Assembly (NCBI GenBank): GCA_004138175.2
Contig: RYFE02000042.1
Coordinates: 1-42,965, forward strand
Direction: 5' to 3'
Length of the DNA stretch: 42,965 bases
From: Chloroflexales bacterium ZM16-3
GTDB lineage: Bacteria > Chloroflexota > Chloroflexia > Chloroflexales > Chloroflexaceae
Shown: piece after piece, positions 24,919 through 33,485 of the stretch
Layout of the letters: each line of letters opens with the position of its first letter
How positions within the stretch are numbered: the first letter of the stretch is position 1
The notes under the pieces: generated by a model
Told to the model about the DNA's origin: nothing
Seen by the model: the letters and a program-made list of their open reading frames with translations, nothing else
Database searches by the model: none
Position numbers and translations under genes: made by a program

Positions 24919-27900
24919 TCAAAACAGCTCCCCCTGCTCCACGCTAGAATCGCCTCCGGTATCCTCGCCACGCTTCTGCTTGCCTCTGCCCTTTTGCGGC
25001 TTTGCGCCTTTGCGCGAGCCGCCCTTCTCGTGCAGCCCCGCCGCCACCTCCTCCGCGTGCCTTGCGTGGTTCAGCGCCAGCAGCCGGTCCAGCACCGCCC
25101 GCCGCGCGGCCTCGCTGATCGTGTAGCGCAGCCCCTGCTTCGTCTCGTGGAAGCCGTGGCCCAGGTCGAGATCCTGCCAGCCGTAGGCCGCCGCCACCGC
25201 CGCGTCCATCTCGACGTGCAGACGCCGCAGTTCGGCGATGTCGGCGGCTGTCTCGCCGGGGGCGTGGAAGCGGTTGTAGGTCTTTGTCAGCCCCTCGTTG
25301 CGCTCGCGCATGATCTGCTGGCGGTGGGCGTGGTACTGCTCGCCGATGGTGTCTAGTTTTAACGCAAAGGCGCTAAGCGGCAAAGGCGCAGAGTCTTTTT
25401 GGTCGCTTGGCGCCTTTGCATCTTGGTGGCTTTGCGTTGAGGGTTCGGCTTGTAGGCAGGCGGGGAAGGGGAAGGTCTCGAAGCAGTTAGCAGGCGCATA
25501 GTTCAGGTCGGATTTCATTGTAGAGCTGTATTGCCAAGCCCAGGGATGATGAAAGTTGGACTGTAGCAAAGCCAGAACGGCAAAGCTGTCAAATGGAAAA
25601 ATAGCTAACCTATGAGCATAAACTTGTCGAGTAGGAAGTAAGGCAAAGGCAACTGTTCGACTAACTAGGGTCACCGCTAATACCCGCTCCATCCCCGCGA
25701 TCGTTGCGTAGAGTTCAGGTGCAGGCCGTGTGAATTGCCACCATATCTCGCGGCGTCGCTTGTCGTTATTCTTATCCCGCTCCGGCTTAACCTTTTCACG
25801 CACAATCGCCATCAGGTCGAGGTAGCTCTCGGCCTTCTCCAGCGGCCAATCGTGAAAGTTGATCACCCATCGGCTGGGTGACTGATCAGGGCGCGAGTTA
25901 AGGTCTTCGCCGTTCAGATATGGAAAGATTGCCTCGCGGTTACGCGGGTCCTTGGCGATCAGTGCCTCGGCCTCATTGGGAGATATTGTAAAGCCAAGTC
26001 CAAGGACATTTGAACCCTGGAAAGACTTACCAGCATTCTTGTTCAGCTGGAAGGGATTGCCGCTGGCCGCGCCGGGAGCAGTGAGGAATGGCGTAATCCC
26101 GGCGGCAGGCTTCTCATCAAGCGTATGCTCGCCCCGCCAACTGCCATAGCGCAGCCAGATGTGAGCTACCTCAACGCCAGCCGTCCCCGGCCAGGGGCGG
26201 CTGGGCACCGCACGGGGGATCGCGAAGCCTGCCTGCGCCAGATGGTCCAGCCCGACCTCGCGGGTATCGCCCTGGGCAATCGTATTCGTCGCCAGCAGGC
26301 CCGCCATCCCAGCGGGCCGCAGCGCGCCGCCAATGCGCAGGAAGAAGTAGGCACACAGGTCAGCCGAGCCGCGTCTACCATCGGCCAAGTACTCGACCAG
26401 ATAATCGCGGTAGGCCGTGCCGAGCGCCCCGGTGATCCGCTGGCCACCCTGAAACGGCGGGTTGCCCACGATAGCGGCGAAGCCGGGAAGAACCTCGCGC
26501 AAAGGCGCTAAGACGCCAAGATCGCTACTATTTGAATCGCGGCTTTGCGGCTCTGCGGCTTTGCGCGAGCCATTGTCCGGCTCCACAAACACCTCTGGAA
26601 ACTCCAGCGGCCAGTGGAACGGCCTGCGCCCATCGAGGTAGCGGTCAGCCTCAGCGCGCAGCTCAGCGAAGGCGGCCTGGCTCGCGGCGTCGGTCTGCCC
26701 GCCCGCCGTAAACCTATCTGCGCGGGTGTCCTCAGCGGCAGAGAGCAGCAGCGAATAGCGGGCCAGCCAGTCGCGGCGCAGCGACTCGCGCACGCCCTTG
26801 TCGGGGTGCAGCTCGGCGGCGATCAGCAGGTCGGCGCCCAGGCGCACCAGGGCCAGGGCGGCATCGGCGGTACTCAGCCAGCCCGCCTTGAGCGCCGCAT
26901 CGCGGGCCTCGCGCACCGGCGTGGCGGCGATCTTGCGCCGCTCGCGCAGGGCCACGGCCAGGGCGCGCTCAACCTGCGGGCGGATCAGGCTGTACTGAAC
27001 TGAGGTTTCGCGCAAAGGCGCTAAGACGCTAAGGTCGCTCCTATTTGAATCGCGGCTTTGCGGCTTTGCGGCTTTGCGCGAGCCATCCGGCTTCAGCGAC
27101 CAGTTCATCAGCTGCTCCACATCGCCGATGCCGAGCAGCGAGTCGCCGGCGCGCAGGGCGTGGTCGAGGAAGGAGAAGGGCCGGCCCCTGGCCAGGGTGA
27201 TCAGCCAGAGCGAGAGCTTGGCCATCTCCACGGCCAGCGGGTTTTTGTCCACCCCGTAGAGGCAGCGGTCGGCGATCAGGCGGCGGGCGAAGACCAGGCG
27301 CTCGGTAGGATCGGTTATCTCGCGCAAAGGCGCTAAGACGCCAAGGTCGGGCAGCCGGGCAGGCTCACGCAAAGCCGCAAAGCCGCTAAGGCCGGGCAAT
27401 CCGGATGGCGCTTCTTTCGCTGCCACGTTGTCAATGCCGTTCTCACTTTGCGGCTTTGCGGCTTTGCGTGCGCTATCCGGTTCGATCTCCGCATCAAACG
27501 CCTCCAGCAGCCGCTCGCTCAGGTACCGGCACGCCTGGACGAGGAACGCGCCGCTGCCCATGGCCATATCGCAGACGGTGAGCTGGAGCAGCTCGGCGGC
27601 GGGGCGCAGCCGCCACTGCTCCTTGGGCAGGCCCTCGGCGGGGCCGACGTAGACCAGCGGCTCCAGGGTGTGCTGGACAATCGGCTCGGTGAGCGAGCGC
27701 GGCGTGTAGTGGGTGCCGGTGGCCCGGCGCTCGGCCCCGGCGGTGACGTAGACGCTGCCGGCGGGGATGACCACCGGGCGGGCGTAGTCGTCGTCGCGCA
27801 CCAGGCCGGCGAAGGGCAGCACGCGGGCGTAGAGCGACTCATCGTTGCCGCAGGCGGCGCGCAGCTGCGAGGCGCGGAAGGCGTCGGGCTGGGCGGCGAG

Positions 27901-29697
27901 CGCCTTCTTGAGGGCGCTCTCGCTGCGCCCGGTCTGCTCGCGCAGGAAGGTGAGCAGATCCGGATTCTCACGCAAAGCCGCAAAGCCGCTAAGGCCGAAC
28001 AAGCCGGATGGTGCATCGAACGTCGCCACGTTGTCGATGGCACCCTCCCTTTGCGGCTTTGCGGCTTTGCGTGCGATCTCCTCCAGCCGAGCCAGCGGAA
28101 TCTCCGGCTCCTGGTCACGGGTGCCAGCGATGCCAAGCACCGGCTCAGTCGCCCGCAGCGCGGTGTGGTCAAGCAGGCCCTCGTAGACGTGGCCGATCTG
28201 CTCAATATCGAGGGCGCGGAACGAGATCCGGCGGGCCTCGGCGGGGCTGCCGTCGCGCAGCTTCACCCGCAGCACCTGGAGCGCCTCCAGCAGGTGCAGC
28301 ACGACGCGGTTGGAGATGAGGAGGGGCCGGGGCTCACGCAAAAGCACCGGAGTCTCACGCAAAGCCGCAAAGCCGCTAAGATGAGTCTCATCCTGAATGC
28401 TGCCAGCATCGACACCAGCAGTGCCAGTTTGAATGTCAGTGGCGGCTTCGGTCGTGCCGCCTTTCCTTTGCGCCTTTGCGGCTTTGCGTGAGCTGTCCGG
28501 CTCCGGTGTACTATCCACGCGGCCTTCCAGGAACGGGTAGCGGTCGGGGTCGAAGAGGCTGCCGCCGTAGGCCGGCATATCGAGCTTGTCGTGGTCGAAG
28601 CCGTAATAGACGGCGCGGAAGATCGCCAGCAGGCGGCCCCAGGCGTCGTGGCGGCGCTCCAGCACCTCCTCGCCGCTGCGGTCGGCGTCGAGGCGCAGCG
28701 ACTCCAGCAGCGTCGAGACGGCGTAGTTCCGGTCGTAGAGGTCGTCGCCAAGCAGGAGCAGGCCCTGCTCCTCGGCGAAGAGCAGAAAGACCAGGCGCAT
28801 CATCACGGCCAGGGCCGCCTCGTAGAGCCGCTCCTCGCGCACCTCGGTGAGGACGGCCCGCCCGGCGTTCTGGTCGGCCAGATCAATCGCCTGCACCAGC
28901 AGCTCGACGGCGCGGCGCACCTGGTAGCCGAGCTGATCCGTGACCTCCTGGCGGTCATCGGCGCTGGCGGCGAGCAGCGCCTCCAGGGTGCTATCGTCGG
29001 GCACGCCGAAGATGCGGTGTGCGCCGAGCAGCGAGCGGAAGGCCCGCAGGGTCAGGGGCTCATCGAGCCAGAGCCGGGCGTACCAGGAGGCGAAGCCGGT
29101 GGTGAGGTTCTCGTCGGCGGGGCGATCCACGAGCATCCACTGCTCGCCGTTAGTGAGCAGGCCCAGGCGCACGCCCGCGCCGCGCAGCAGAGTCATCATG
29201 CGGGTGGCGGGCGACGCCTGCCAGGCCGCCCTGGCGGGGGCCTTCTCCAGATCCTGACCGGGCGGGACGATCTGGACGAGGATCCTGGGGGTCAGGAGTC
29301 GGGAGTCGGGAGTTGGGGCGGGCTCGGCCATCACTATATCTGGCGTGAGCGTCTCGCCGTGCTCGGGAACGGTGACGGCCAAACGCTGCCACCACGCGTC
29401 AGCGTCATTGCCCTGAACCCTATCCCCTATCCCCTGAACCCTGACGCAGTCATCGGGCATCCCCAGCACGCGCCGGATCACCCACTCGACCCAGGCCCGG
29501 TGCAGCGCGGGGTCGGGCCGGGTGCCGAAGGCGCTATCGAGCCACTCCTCGTAGGCCATGCGCAGCTCGCGGGCCACCTCGGCGTCGGGCGCGTCGAGGC
29601 CCTGGGGGAAGGCCGCGACGAGCGTCTTCAGCGAGAGGAACGGCCCCGAGATATCGAGGAGGGCGAGCCATTCGGCGTGGTGGCGGGCGATGGACAT
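24919..29697 (-). CDS. drmMI: DISARM DrmMI, class 1 adenine methylase
   Basis: 1592 residues from the ATG at 29697, which has GAGG 8 nt ahead. Features: motif I 'VCDMAMGSGAFLVQACRYL' (about 707), motif IV 'AAIVGNPPFQGG' (about 1077), i.e. an N6-adenine methylase of Eco57I/type IIG style with a large N-terminal region and a C-terminal target-recognition half ('EDLNSRPDQSPSRWVINFHD', 'LPTRQVYAHRL'). Family knowledge: DrmMI marks self DNA so that DrmAB spares it. At least seven in-frame palindromic repeat copies (24989-28491) add roughly 250-300 residues of 'SRKAAKPQR...' filler. One sits between motifs I and IV, so the catalytic core is interrupted by spacers yet remains open. Its 3' end is duplicated at 23797-24165. 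Confidence 0.88.
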   Translation of the reverse strand: MSIARHHAEWLALLDISGPFLSLKTLVAAFPQGLDAPDAEVARELRMAYEEWLDSAFGTRPDPALHRAWVEWVIRRVLGMPDDCVRVQGIGDRVQGNDADAWWQRLAVTVPEHGETLTPDIVMAEPAPTPDSRLLTPRILVQIVPPGQDLEKAPARAAWQASPATRMMTLLRGAGVRLGLLTNGEQWMLVDRPADENLTTGFASWYARLWLDEPLTLRAFRSLLGAHRIFGVPDDSTLEALLAASADDRQEVTDQLGYQVRRAVELLVQAIDLADQNAGRAVLTEVREERLYEAALAVMMRLVFLLFAEEQGLLLLGDDLYDRNYAVSTLLESLRLDADRSGEEVLERRHDAWGRLLAIFRAVYYGFDHDKLDMPAYGGSLFDPDRYPFLEGRVDSTPEPDSSRKAAKAQRKGGTTEAATDIQTGTAGVDAGSIQDETHLSGFAALRETPVLLREPRPLLISNRVVLHLLEALQVLRVKLRDGSPAEARRISFRALDIEQIGHVYEGLLDHTALRATEPVLGIAGTRDQEPEIPLARLEEIARKAAKPQREGAIDNVATFDAPSGLFGLSGFAALRENPDLLTFLREQTGRSESALKKALAAQPDAFRASQLRAACGNDESLYARVLPFAGLVRDDDYARPVVIPAGSVYVTAGAERRATGTHYTPRSLTEPIVQHTLEPLVYVGPAEGLPKEQWRLRPAAELLQLTVCDMAMGSGAFLVQACRYLSERLLEAFDAEIEPDSARKAAKPQSENGIDNVAAKEAPSGLPGLSGFAALREPARLPDLGVLAPLREITDPTERLVFARRLIADRCLYGVDKNPLAVEMAKLSLWLITLARGRPFSFLDHALRAGDSLLGIGDVEQLMNWSLKPDGSRKAAKPQSRDSNRSDLSVLAPLRETSVQYSLIRPQVERALAVALRERRKIAATPVREARDAALKAGWLSTADAALALVRLGADLLIAAELHPDKGVRESLRRDWLARYSLLLSAAEDTRADRFTAGGQTDAASQAAFAELRAEADRYLDGRRPFHWPLEFPEVFVEPDNGSRKAAEPQSRDSNSSDLGVLAPLREVLPGFAAIVGNPPFQGGQRITGALGTAYRDYLVEYLADGRRGSADLCAYFFLRIGGALRPAGMAGLLATNTIAQGDTREVGLDHLAQAGFAIPRAVPSRPWPGTAGVEVAHIWLRYGSWRGEHTLDEKPAAGITPFLTAPGAASGNPFQLNKNAGKSFQGSNVLGLGFTISPNEAEALIAKDPRNREAIFPYLNGEDLNSRPDQSPSRWVINFHDWPLEKAESYLDLMAIVREKVKPERDKNNDKRRREIWWQFTRPAPELYATIAGMERVLAVTLVSRTVAFALLPTRQVYAHRLAIFPFDSFAVLALLQSNFHHPWAWQYSSTMKSDLNYAPANCFETFPFPACLQAEPSTQSHQDAKAPSDQKDSAPLPLSAFALKLDTIGEQYHAHRQQIMRERNEGLTKTYNRFHAPGETAADIAELRRLHVEMDAAVAAAYGWQDLDLGHGFHETKQGLRYTISEAARRAVLDRLLALNHARHAEEVAAGLHEKGGSRKGAKPQKGRGKQKRGEDTGGDSSVEQGELF
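24989..25017. repeat. SRKAAK half repeat in drmMI tail
   Basis: One arm only (CCTTTTGCGGCTTTGCGCC then TTTGCGCGA), encoding 'SRKGAKPQKG' in the Lys-rich linker near the C-terminus. The duplicated tail at 23797-24165 lacks this arm, so it was gained after, or lost since, the duplication. Confidence 0.7.
25360..25440. repeat. Diverged palindromic repeat in drmMI
   Basis: Ends TAACGCAAAGGCGC and GGTGGCTTTGCGTTGA; encodes 'STQSHQDAKAPSDQKDSAPL' followed by 'SAFALKL' in frame. Confidence 0.7.
26495..26569. repeat. Short-core SRKAAK repeat in drmMI, copy 1
   Basis: Ends TCGCGCAAAGGCGCTAAG and GGCTTTGCGCGA with a 30-nt core nearly identical to 27008-27081. Encodes 'SRKAAEPQSRDSNSSDLGVL' then 'APLREV'. 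It lies immediately N-terminal to the NPPF motif. Confidence 0.8.
27008..27081. repeat. Short-core SRKAAK repeat in drmMI, copy 2
   Basis: About 90% identical to 26495-26569; encodes 'SRKAAKPQSRDSNRSDLSVL' then 'APLRET'. Confidence 0.8.
27320..27471. repeat. Compound SRKAAK repeat in drmMI
   Basis: A left arm of the short-core type (TCGCGCAAAGGCGCTAAG) followed by a full long-core element (27365-27471). Encodes 'SRKAAKPQSENGIDNVAA' ... 'GLSGFAALREPARL' ... 'VLAPLREI', all in frame. Confidence 0.8.
27968..28074. repeat. Long-core SRKAAK repeat in drmMI
   Basis: Full element closely matching 16240-16346 in drmA, including the core that encodes 'AIDNVATFDAPSGL'. This is a shared sequence between two unrelated genes. 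Confidence 0.85.
28354..28491. repeat. Long SRKAAK repeat with unique core in drmMI
   Basis: Standard inverted ends (TCACGCAAAGCCGC and GCGGCTTTGCGTGA) around a 90-nt core unlike the others. Encodes 'SRKAAKAQRKGGTTEAATD' ... 'HLSGFAALRE'. A loose extra left arm (TCACGCAAAAGC) stands at 28333. Confidence 0.8.
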
Positions 29698-29739
29698 AGA
29701 CGAGACCTCACACAAAACCGAGATTCTTCGCCGGACGGC

Positions 29740-29767
29740 TCACGCAAAGCCGCAAAGCCGCAAAGGG
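29740..29767. repeat. SRKAAK half repeat downstream of GxxExxY gene
   Basis: One arm, TCACGCAAAGCCGCAAAGCC followed by GCAAAGGG, in the gap between drmMI and the GxxExxY gene, 9 nt after the latter's stop. Confidence 0.75.
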
Positions 29768-29775
29768 TTGGCTAC

Positions 29776-30153
29776 CTACAAACCATTTGCCACCCGATGA
29801 ATGCCATCTTTAATCAGCGCCGTACCGAAGTTGATCAGCAACCCGAGCCGCTTATCCGTCAGCTTCAGGTAGGTCAATAGCTGGCGCTTGTGGACTGGTG
29901 CCGTCTGCTCAACCGCCTTGAGTTCGACCAGAACGAGATCTTCGACAAGCATATCAGCCCGGTATCCAAGCTCCAGCACGACCTCATCATAAACCAGCGG
30001 GACGGGCTTCTCACACTCCACACGCAGGCCACGTTTTCCAAGTTCATGCGCCAGCATCGCCTGATACGCCGACTCCAACAGACCAGGGCCAAACCGCGAG
30101 TGAATATGGTAGGCCGCATCGACGATGATTTTAGCGACATCATTCTCCGTCAA
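29776..30153 (-). CDS. GxxExxY protein, PD-(D/E)XK-like
   Basis: 125 residues. It contains the name-giving motif as 'GPGLLESAYQAML' (about 24-34) and the nuclease-like core 'YRADMLVEDLVLVELKAVEQ' (D-(x)-ExK). The C-terminus 'RLGLLINFGTALIKDGIHRV' is typical. Family knowledge: GxxExxY proteins are widespread small RecB-fold proteins of unknown biological role. It lies between drmD and drmMI on the same strand and is bracketed by arms of the palindromic repeat on both sides (29740-29767, 30155-30240), suggesting arrival together with the repeats rather than being a DISARM subunit (inference). Confidence 0.85.
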   Translation of the reverse strand: MTENDVAKIIVDAAYHIHSRFGPGLLESAYQAMLAHELGKRGLRVECEKPVPLVYDEVVLELGYRADMLVEDLVLVELKAVEQTAPVHKRQLLTYLKLTDKRLGLLINFGTALIKDGIHRVANGL

Positions 30154-30154
30154 G

Positions 30155-30240
30155 GCTTTGCCCCTTTGCGTGAGCCTGTTCGGCCTTTGCGGCTTTGCGG
30201 CTTTGCGTGATCCCGTCCGGCCTTTACGCCTTTGCGTTAA
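30155..30240. repeat. SRKAAK repeat arms upstream of GxxExxY gene
   Basis: Three same-direction arms in a row: GCTTTGCCCCTTTGCGTGA, CCTTTGCGGCTTTGCGGC-TTTGCGTGA (30184-30210) and CCTTTACGCCTTTGCGTTAA (30221-30240). The last provides the drmD stop codon (TTAA read as TAA on the - strand). It occupies the whole gap between drmD and the GxxExxY start. Confidence 0.8.
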
Positions 30241-33200
30241 GAGAGCATCCGCTCCGGCACCAGAAACGTCACCGCCACCGGAAACAGGCGCGGCTGGGGG
30301 TCGGCGTAGCGCCGCAGGATGCCGGCCTGCTCCTGGGCCAGCTCGCCGGGGATCTGGCGCAGGCGCAGGCGCAGGGCGTCCACATCGCGGCGGTACTGGT
30401 CGCGCTCCGCCTCGTTGAACAGGTCGAGGTGCAGCTGCTCCGGCTTCTCGGCGACGGTCAGCTCGGCGCGGATCGCCGTGGTCAGCTCGGCGAGGATGCG
30501 GGCGATGTCGTCGGACTCCTGCACGCGGCGCTCCTCCAGGAGCCGGCTGAGGCTGGCGGCGCGATCCTTGGCGCGGGCCTCCAGGGCGCTCAGGGTCGGG
30601 CCGGATGCCTGCGCCCAGCGCGCGGCCAGGGTCTCCTTCAGCGCCGCCGAGGGCTCGCGGGCCGTGACGGCGGCGAGGGCCGCCTGCACCTGGCCGATGG
30701 TCAGCCGGCGCGCGCGACCGTCGGCCAGATCAACCCCGGCGGCGATCAGCTCCTCGTGGAGCCGCTGGCTGTCGCCGCCGATCACCACTAGCCGCCCGTA
30801 GGCGATGGCCAGCGGGGCGTGCAGCACCCAGCGCTCCGCCCCGACCGTCAGCACGCTCGGCACCACCCGCGCCGTCACCCGGTGCAGCTTGCGGTGGCCC
30901 TCGGCGCTCCAGACCTCGGCGCGCAGCAGGCGCAGGGCCATCTGCACCAGCCGGTGGTTGAGGTGTGCGAGCACCAGATCATCGCGCCCCTTGGCCAGGT
31001 CGTGGTCGAACACGATGGGCCGCACCGCGCGCGTGTGCGGGTGCTCCAGGCCCTCGGCGCAGGTGGCCCAGCTCCCGGTCAGGGCCGGCAGGGCGAAGAC
31101 CGGGCAGCGCCGCCGCTCGCCGCTGGGGTCGGGCCAGATGCCGGGTGCCTTGGCCTCAATCAGCAGCGGCTGGCCCGCAAGCTGGAGGGCGATGGTCACC
31201 ACCGACTGCACATTCTCCGGCGAGAGCTGGAGGCTGGCGCGGCTCTCCTGGAGCTGGTCGGCCAGATCCTTGATCTGCTGGCCCAGGTTGCGGTCAAAGG
31301 TCAGCATGCGCTTGCTCGGCGCGGCGGCGCGCTCCGCCCCCGCCGTTTCGAGGCGGCGGCGCGTCCCGAGCATCGCCTCGGTGACCTGGTCGGCGATCAC
31401 CGGGCCGACCTTGCCCAGATCCTCGCGGATCTGCTCGACCTTCTGCACCGCCCGCATCAGGAACTCCAGGTCGCCCTCCAACTCACCCACGGGCGCATCC
31501 CGGTCGATGGCGGCGTGGCTGAAGCCGGCGGGGGCGAAGTGGAAGACCTGCGGGTTATGGAGCTGGCCGTGGCGGTCGATGCGCCCGTTGCGCTGCTCCA
31601 TACGGTTGGGGTTCCAGGGGATCTCATAGTGGACGAGCCGGTGACAGTGGCGCTGGAGGTCGATGCCCTCGGAGGCCGCGTCGGTGGCCAGCAGGATACG
31701 CACGGCGCTGGTCTGCGGGCTGGCCTGGAAGGCCGCCTTGACCCGCTCGCGGTCATCGTCGTGCATCCCGCCGTAGAGCAGCATCAGCCGCCCGCCCTCG
31801 GTCAGCCGCTCCGCCGCCAGCAGGCCCTGGAGCCAGGTCTGGGTGTCGCGGTACTCGCTAAAGATGATCACCCGCTCCGCGGACCAGACGCCGTTGGGGC
31901 GGACGACCTGCGTCACCCAGTCGAGCAGCGTGCGCGCCTTGCGGTCGGGGCGCAGGCGGGCATCGGTCGCCCAGGCCAGCATGCGGTCGAGCAGCACCCG
32001 CTCCTCGGGGGATGGCGCGCGGAACAGCGCCGAGGTCGTCGCCACCGCCTCGCCGGTCGCCGCCTCGTAGGCATCGTCATCGGCGTAGGCGTCGTCGAGG
32101 TCAGCCAGCATCGCTTTGAGAATCCCGCCGCTGGGGCGCCGCGCCTTGGGGCCGACCGACCGGGTGGCCGCGTCGAGCGAGGCGCGGTGCTTCTGGAGGG
32201 TGGTGAAGAAGGCCGCCGGCGAGGAGAGCAGGCGCTTCTTGAGCAGCTTGAGCACAAACTCAGTGGCCGTGCGCTCCACATTGTCCGCCGCGCCCGCACG
32301 GCGCAGGAGCGTGTAGGCGTGCAGGTCGCGGTGGGCCTGGCGCTCCGCGTCGCTGTGATCGACCTCCAGGGCGCGCAGCTCGCGGGCCGGGAAGCGCGGG
32401 CGATTCGTCCACGCCTCCTTCAGCTCCGACTTGAGCCGGCGCACCATCACATGCTGGAGGACAGCGCGGTCGGGCGGCACGCTGCGGGCGAAGCGCTGGT
32501 TATCGAGCAGCTCCAGCAGGGCCGAGAAGCTCTCGGCGTAGCCGTTGTGCGGCGTGGCGGTGAGGAACAGCTTATGCTCGAAGTGCGGCGCGAGGGTGCG
32601 GATCGCCGCCGTGCGCAGTGAGTCGACCGCATAGGCACCGACGCCAGAGGGCGCGACATTGTGGGCCTCATCGACGATCAGCATGTCATAGCTGCGCGGG
32701 TAGGCCATCTGCCCGGAGGCCGGCAGGGTCTCGCGGAACAGGCGCATCGGCTGGTCGCGCTTGAGGTAGTCAACCGAGGTGATCAGACGCGGGAAGTGGC
32801 CCCAGGGGTTGACGTGGATGCCACGGGCGCGGCGCAGCGCGCGCATCAGGTCGGCATCGACGATGCGGAACTCCAGGCCAAACTTCTCACGCATCTGGTC
32901 GCGCCACTGGATCTGGAGCGCGGCCGGGCAGACGATCAAGATCTTGCGGGCGCGGTGGCGGATGATCAGCTCCTGGATGACCAGGCCGGCTTCAATCGTC
33001 TTGCCCAGGCCGACATCATCGGCGATCAGCAGGTTGACGCGGGGCATCTGGAGCGCGCGCACCACCGGGTCGAGCTGATAATCCTCGATAGAGATGCCGC
33101 TGCGGAAGGGAGCCTGGAGGGCGCGCACATCCGCCGAGGAGGCCGCGCCCCAGCGCACCGCATTCAGGAAGGCGTCGAGGCGCTGGGGCGTGTCAAAGCC

Positions 33201-33446
33201 GGTGGGCGTCGGCAGAGCGCGCTGGTCATAGACCCGCGCGCCGGGCTCCAGCTCCCAGATCACCTGGAGATCTTCGCCGAGCGCGTCATCCTCAACCGAG
33301 GTGAGGGAGACGAGGTGCTGCGTGGAGAGCAGCGCCGGGTCAAGGGAGCTATGCGGGCGGGTGCTCTTGGCGACCTCGGCCACCGCATAGCGGCGATTGC
33401 GCACCTCAACGATCTGACCTTGTTCAGGGGGCGTGACGCCTGCCAT
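30237..33446 (-). CDS. drmD: DISARM DrmD, SNF2-type helicase
   Basis: 1069 residues. N-terminal SNF2 half: Q/I motif region, Walker A 'LLIADDVGLGKTIEAGLVIQ' (about 138-157), DEAH 'MLIVDEAHNVAPSG' (about 256), 'LFLTATPHNGYAESFSALL'. C-terminal half: 'RVIIFSEYRDTQTWLQGLL', 'ILLATDAASEGIDLQRHCHR' and 'WNPNRMEQRNGRIDRHGQ' (about 585-625), then a long helical tail. Family knowledge: DrmD is the class 1-specific SNF2 ATPase of DISARM, next to drmMI. First large gene of the operon, 39 nt after the small HTH gene. Unlike drmA and drmMI it has no internal repeat; the nearest arm forms its stop codon. Confidence 0.92.
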   Translation of the reverse strand: MAGVTPPEQGQIVEVRNRRYAVAEVAKSTRPHSSLDPALLSTQHLVSLTSVEDDALGEDLQVIWELEPGARVYDQRALPTPTGFDTPQRLDAFLNAVRWGAASSADVRALQAPFRSGISIEDYQLDPVVRALQMPRVNLLIADDVGLGKTIEAGLVIQELIIRHRARKILIVCPAALQIQWRDQMREKFGLEFRIVDADLMRALRRARGIHVNPWGHFPRLITSVDYLKRDQPMRLFRETLPASGQMAYPRSYDMLIVDEAHNVAPSGVGAYAVDSLRTAAIRTLAPHFEHKLFLTATPHNGYAESFSALLELLDNQRFARSVPPDRAVLQHVMVRRLKSELKEAWTNRPRFPARELRALEVDHSDAERQAHRDLHAYTLLRRAGAADNVERTATEFVLKLLKKRLLSSPAAFFTTLQKHRASLDAATRSVGPKARRPSGGILKAMLADLDDAYADDDAYEAATGEAVATTSALFRAPSPEERVLLDRMLAWATDARLRPDRKARTLLDWVTQVVRPNGVWSAERVIIFSEYRDTQTWLQGLLAAERLTEGGRLMLLYGGMHDDDRERVKAAFQASPQTSAVRILLATDAASEGIDLQRHCHRLVHYEIPWNPNRMEQRNGRIDRHGQLHNPQVFHFAPAGFSHAAIDRDAPVGELEGDLEFLMRAVQKVEQIREDLGKVGPVIADQVTEAMLGTRRRLETAGAERAAAPSKRMLTFDRNLGQQIKDLADQLQESRASLQLSPENVQSVVTIALQLAGQPLLIEAKAPGIWPDPSGERRRCPVFALPALTGSWATCAEGLEHPHTRAVRPIVFDHDLAKGRDDLVLAHLNHRLVQMALRLLRAEVWSAEGHRKLHRVTARVVPSVLTVGAERWVLHAPLAIAYGRLVVIGGDSQRLHEELIAAGVDLADGRARRLTIGQVQAALAAVTAREPSAALKETLAARWAQASGPTLSALEARAKDRAASLSRLLEERRVQESDDIARILAELTTAIRAELTVAEKPEQLHLDLFNEAERDQYRRDVDALRLRLRQIPGELAQEQAGILRRYADPQPRLFPVAVTFLVPERMLS

Positions 33447-33485
33447 TGCGCGCGCTTTCCATGCGCTGATCCGCCGCGTGGCGCA

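Noticed and set aside
23823-24971. 382-codon - strand frame joining the duplicated methylase tail to antisense of the toxin-antitoxin genes
   Set aside because: Only the last 114 codons are genuine methylase-derived sequence; the rest is antisense of the PIN module.
24990-30240. CRISPR array, because of many similar short repeats
   Set aside because: Spacing is irregular (hundreds of bases), repeats lie inside genes in inverted pairs, and there are no cas genes.
30819-32621. 600-codon open frame antisense to drmD
   Set aside because: Shadow of a strongly supported gene; no domain recognised.
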